Shown: piece after piece, positions 5,894-6,957 of the stretch
Numbering within the stretch: position 1 is the stretch's first letter
Layout of the letters: every line of letters begins with the position of its first letter
Origin: DAOVQB01 sp023128935
GTDB lineage: Bacteria > Eisenbacteria > RBG-16-71-46 > CAIMUX01 > WJJG01
Length of the DNA: 6,957 bases
Reading direction: 5' to 3'
Assembly: GCA_030628905.1 (NCBI GenBank)
Contig: DAOVQB010000228.1
Span: 1 to 6,957 of the forward strand
Position numbers and translations under genes: made by a program
The notes under the pieces: generated by a model
Told to the model about the DNA's origin: nothing
What the model saw: the letters and a program-made list of their open reading frames with translations, nothing else
Database searches by the model: none

Positions 5894-6655
5894 CTACCGC
5901 TTCATGTGGCAGGTCTTGCAGACCGATTCCGGCTCATCCTTGGACCTGGTGAAGAAGGTGCCCTTCTCCAGGTCTGCATGGCACCGGTTACAGCGCTTGT
6001 GCACGGCATCCGCCCCGCGGCTCACGGCATGACATCCCGTGCAAGTGTGACCCTCGATGCTCACGAGATCGCCATGCTCCAGCATGTCGGCCGTGTAGCC
6101 GTCTGCCTCATGGCAGGCCTCGCAGCTTGAGGCTTCCCCTTCATCTGTCGTGTGGCAACTGCTGCAGGCCAGGACATCCTCACTATCGGATGCGCCATGG
6201 CACGCGCTGCAGTTATGTCCCATCTGAGTGAACTCCAGATCCTCATCGTGGCACGCGCTGCAGCTGGCCTGCGAGGCTGCGGCAACCGGTTGTCGGATCT
6301 CGGAGTGTGGATGGCATTCCATACAGGTGGTGTGATCCTCGGCATCGGAGGCAAGCTCCATGTGCATCTCTGCCATGTCCTCGTCCTCCCACTCCCCGGC
6401 GCCGAAGCTCTCGGCGTGATGGCAGAGCGTGCAAGTCATCTCAATCTTCTCATTGAGCAACTCATGATGACAAGAGGCGCACTCAAAGCCCGCATGCCGG
6501 TCATGGGGGAATAGCACCGGACCACCAGCGGTTTCGTAAAAGACGCGCGGAGGGAGTTGTGCATGCTGCGCTGGGACCGCGAAGAGCACCAGACCGAGCA
6601 CGAGGAGGACAGCCCCGCCAATCAGGACTACTCTCGCTTGATTCATTGGATTCAT
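5894..6655 (-). CDS. Membrane-anchored decaheme c-type cytochrome of the Rnf operon
   Basis: A 253-residue protein with ten CxxCH heme-binding motifs, starting at residues 59, 75, 111, 132, 149, 164, 178, 205, 222 and 246. Residues 8-29 form one hydrophobic segment, either a signal peptide (possible cleavage after Ala29, V-P-A) or an uncleaved anchor; the rest would be extracytoplasmic. The first two motifs, each followed by a second His (CHH), resemble class III cytochromes c3. The protein between the hemes is acidic. It is the first gene of the operon, 98 bases before rnfC. Multiheme cytochromes in this position are known in Desulfovibrio and Methanosarcina, where they exchange electrons with Rnf outside the membrane; that role is inferred here. 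The start is uncertain: ATG 6655 has only a weak purine-rich site, ATG 6646 is in frame, and a perfect AGGAGG (6702-6707) lies too far upstream with no usual start codon near it. Confidence 0.9.
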   Translation of the reverse strand: MNPMNQARVVLIGGAVLLVLGLVLFAVPAQHAQLPPRVFYETAGGPVLFPHDRHAGFECASCHHELLNEKIEMTCTLCHHAESFGAGEWEDEDMAEMHMELASDAEDHTTCMECHPHSEIRQPVAAASQASCSACHDEDLEFTQMGHNCSACHGASDSEDVLACSSCHTTDEGEASSCEACHEADGYTADMLEHGDLVSIEGHTCTGCHAVSRGADAVHKRCNRCHADLEKGTFFTRSKDEPESVCKTCHMKR

Positions 6656-6738
6656 GATTTCGGTTCCGTTCCCAGGATTGTGATAGGCGACTTTGCTCGA
6701 TCCTCCTCTACTTCGGGGCAACGGGGAATCAAGCCCAT
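6652..6738 (-). CDS. Possible 28-codon leader ORF ahead of the cytochrome gene
   Basis: ATG 6738 opens 28 codons ending in a TGA (6654-6652) that overlaps the proposed cytochrome ATG by 4 bases (ATGA), the arrangement typical of translational coupling. Its upstream purine stretch (CTGGGGGCTGG on the minus strand) is only a weak ribosome binding site. The peptide has no recognised features. It would explain how a gene with a poor binding site at ATG 6655 is translated, but it may be chance. Confidence 0.25.
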   Translation of the reverse strand: MGLIPRCPEVEEDRAKSPITILGTEPKS

Positions 6739-6775
6739 CCAGCCCCCAGGAGTCGGTTCCAAATCATAGGCGCTG

Positions 6776-6805
6776 AGGCTAAAGGAGCAGCCGGGATCCT
6801 GTCAA
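6776..6805 (-). promoter_or_regulatory. Possible sigma70 promoter for the operon
   Basis: On the minus strand a perfect TTGACA (6805-6800) is followed after 18 bases by TAGCCT (6781-6776), which keeps only T1, A2 and T6 of TATAAT. It lies about 120 bases before the cytochrome start and directly downstream of the 11-bp repeat array, a sensible place for the operon promoter. The -10 match is weak and G+C-rich genomes yield such matches by chance. Confidence 0.3.
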
Positions 6806-6822
6806 CGCTAGGATCGCTAAGC

Positions 6823-6932
6823 GCCGGCTTGGCTCTGGCATGGTGTAGACCAGGTGCCGACCTGGTGCAGGCTTGGCGCCGGCCTGGCGTTGGTCTGGCG
6901 TCGGCCTGGCTTCGGGCTGGTATAGGCCTGGC
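6823..6932. repeat. Ten degenerate 11-bp tandem units upstream of the operon
   Basis: The stretch divides without gaps into ten 11-base units (6823-6833, 6834-6844 and so on to 6922-6932), with plus-strand consensus G-Y-C-G-G-C-C-T-G-G-Y. Positions 8-11 (T-G-G-C or T-G-G-T) are nearly constant: nine of ten units end in TGGC or TGGT and the other in AGGT. A fading eleventh unit follows at 6933-6943. The period is close to one DNA helical turn, so the motifs face the same side of the helix. It lies upstream of the possible promoter. Confidence 0.85.
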
Positions 6933-6957
6933 GTCGGATAGATGTCATTAGGTGGGC

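Larger units (their letters stand above)
6656..6957. other. Upstream non-coding region of the operon
   Basis: No convincing gene on either strand in these 302 bases apart from the possible leader ORF. It contains the 11-bp repeat array, the possible promoter, and an orphan AGGAGG (6702-6707, minus strand) with no ATG, GTG or TTG at a usable distance. Confidence 0.6.

Noticed and set aside
6656..6721. Longer cytochrome starting at TTG 6721
   Set aside because: It adds 22 mostly polar residues before the signal segment, uses a TTG with no ribosome binding site, and would put AGGAGG inside the coding sequence.
6763..6768. TATGAT on the minus strand as a -10 box
   Set aside because: No acceptable -35 lies 16-18 bases upstream, and TTGACA is 31 bases away.

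Overview
The window holds a nearly complete Rnf electron-transport operon, entirely on the minus strand and read from right to left: decaheme cytochrome c - rnfC - rnfD - rnfG - rnfE - rnfA - rnfB. rnfB runs off the left edge at base 1. Rnf complexes are membrane redox pumps that couple electron flow between low-potential ferredoxin and a higher-potential partner (usually NAD+) to Na+ or H+ translocation. The order cytochrome-C-D-G-E-A-B is known from anaerobes such as Desulfovibrio and Methanosarcina. Protein sequence, moderately high G+C and a ten-heme cytochrome with a class III-like N-terminal motif suggest an anaerobic bacterium, perhaps Desulfobacterota or an uncultured phylum. The window alone does not fix the taxon.

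Layout, 5' to 3' on the minus strand. (1) 6957-6656: upstream region with ten degenerate 11-bp tandem units, a possible sigma70 promoter and a possible 28-codon leader ORF. (2) 6655-5894: membrane-anchored decaheme cytochrome. (3) 5893-5796: gap with two small inverted repeats. (4) 5795-4470: rnfC, with both ferredoxin clusters intact but the FMN/NADH motifs degraded. (5) 4469-4317: gap with a 41-bp direct repeat. (6) 4316-3348: rnfD, overlapping rnfG (3351-2740) by 4 bases. (7) 2739-2657: gap inside a 63-bp tandem duplication that copied the rnfG tail and the rnfE ribosome binding site and start, leaving a 17-codon mini-ORF. (8) 2656-2045: rnfE. (9) 2044-1885: gap with a 31-bp repeat. (10) 1884-1312: rnfA. 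(11) 1311-1144: gap with a 45-bp repeat. (12) 1143-1: rnfB, whose ferredoxin part is fused to a GltD-like flavoprotein domain.

How the parts may work together. RnfA and RnfE carry the paired cysteines for the intramembrane [2Fe-2S] cluster, RnfG has an intact flavinylation motif, and RnfB carries the ferredoxin-type clusters; this core looks functional. The electron entry and exit modules look altered. RnfC has lost the usual FMN/NADH signatures, RnfB has gained a flavin/pyridine-nucleotide-type domain, and a decaheme cytochrome leads the operon. I infer that pyridine-nucleotide exchange may have moved from RnfC to the RnfB fusion, or that the cytochrome is the main outside partner. The other unusual feature is that four of the five intercistronic gaps, and the upstream region, carry local tandem repeats of different unit lengths.
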